Positions 20,795 through 21,162 of a DNA stretch of 21,162 nt are shown here, piece after piece. The position numbers were made by a program, and so were the translations under genes. The notes beneath the pieces are model-generated. The model was not told the DNA's origin and ran no database searches. It saw only the letters and a program-made list of their open reading frames with translations. Within the stretch, counting starts at the first letter, position 1. Every line of letters begins with the position of its first letter. Origin of the DNA: an uncultured Oscillospiraceae bacterium (GTDB lineage Bacteria; Bacillota; Clostridia; Oscillospirales; Oscillospiraceae); NCBI GenBank assembly GCA_934565425.1, contig CAKTHW010000022.1, positions 1-21,162 on the forward strand. The letters are read 5' to 3'.

Positions 20795-21162
20795 TCACTT
20801 GAGCAGGTTGATGACCGCAGACTTCTTATAGCTCAGCAGCCCCTCGTCGGTGACGCGCATGGTCTTGACCACCTTGTTGGCCACCTCGATGGTGTTCACC
20901 TCCCGGAACTTGGGCAGGCTCACCGTCAGCACCATGCCGCTGACCAGCAGCGACGAGTAGTCGGAGTCGACGCCGTCGGTCGTGCGCCACGGCAGGTCCT
21001 CCAGCGGCCACCGGCCGGTGCCGAACGTCGCGACCGTCGACCAGTACGACTGGGTGAGGTCCCAGCGCAGCTGCAGCGCCTGCGCGAGGCGCAGCTGGTC
21101 CTCGTTGAGCAGGCCGAGCAGCCGGGTGCGCTCGGAGAACAGCGACCGGATCGCGTCCAGCG
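20795..21162 (-). CDS. C-terminal part of an unrecognised protein, running off the window
   Basis: An uninterrupted minus-strand frame of 121 codons before TGA at 20795, with no start inside the window that must be used. The C-terminal ~45 residues (LPKFREVNTIEVANKVVKTM...SAVINLLK) have the codon use of the other genes here. The preceding ~75 residues (for example LLNEDQLRLAQALQLRWDL and YWSTVATFGTGRWPLEDLPW) are Trp-rich and encoded almost only with GC-ending codons, including TCG and ACG, like an actinobacterial gene. The frame stays open across the change, near 20940. It may be one real gene or an assembly join. Function unknown. Confidence 0.6.
   Translation of the reverse strand, partial: LDAIRSLFSERTRLLGLLNEDQLRLAQALQLRWDLTQSYWSTVATFGTGRWPLEDLPWRTTDGVDSDYSSLLVSGMVLTVSLPKFREVNTIEVANKVVKTMRVTDEGLLSYKKSAVINLLK

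Overview
The window looks like a stretch of chromosome from a fairly GC-rich anaerobic Firmicute, most likely a gut Clostridia member of the Oscillospirales/Oscillospiraceae type. This is inferred from strong AGGAGG-type ribosome binding sites, sigma-A promoters with 16-18 nt spacers, intrinsic terminators, and the gene families present (VanZ-like, YfhO, TagD, a clostridial-style Zn/Cd ATPase with a separate HMA protein). The last ~200 bases have a different, actinobacterial-looking composition.

Left part (1-7824): a truncated lipoprotein gene; a minus-strand metal-efflux operon (a stand-alone HMA metallochaperone plus a P1B-2 Zn/Cd/Pb ATPase) with a clear promoter and an ArsR/SmtB-type palindromic operator; a VanZ-like membrane protein; a 417-base gene-free stretch with several hairpins; an EamA transporter divergent from an unrecognised 246-aa gene; and rfbA-rfbB, which make dTDP-4-keto-6-deoxyglucose, closed by a terminator.

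Middle part (7848-10323), less GC-biased in codon use: an aspartate/glutamate racemase-family gene, then a compact type I toxin-antitoxin locus (8578-8925), then a NagZ-like GH3 lipoprotein. The TA locus has a 30-aa hydrophobic peptide gene, its own promoter, a hairpin covering the ribosome binding site, a long-range pairing between the two ends of the mRNA, and a convergent antisense RNA with a TTGACA/TATAAT promoter and intrinsic terminator.

Right part (19928 down to 10350, minus strand): one tightly packed operon of eight genes, tagD, a giant acyltransferase-like/YfhO GT-C protein, rffA (wecE), an ArnC-like GT2, an ATP-grasp ligase, a PaaK/CapK-like adenylate-forming enzyme and two overlapping SMR/ArnE-F-like half-flippases. 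With rfbAB this reads as a complete route: make dTDP-4-amino-4,6-dideoxyhexose (Fuc4N), probably modify its amino group, load it onto undecaprenyl phosphate, flip it, and transfer it to a surface polymer. It parallels the Gram-negative Arn (Ara4N) pathway, built from Gram-positive three-component glycosylation parts. This and the TA locus are the main discoveries.

The right edge holds a divergent gene for a 178-aa protein resembling a ferritin-like domain that lacks metal ligands, a convergent terminator, and a partial minus-strand gene running off the window through the compositional break. No tRNA, rRNA, CRISPR array or insertion sequence was seen.
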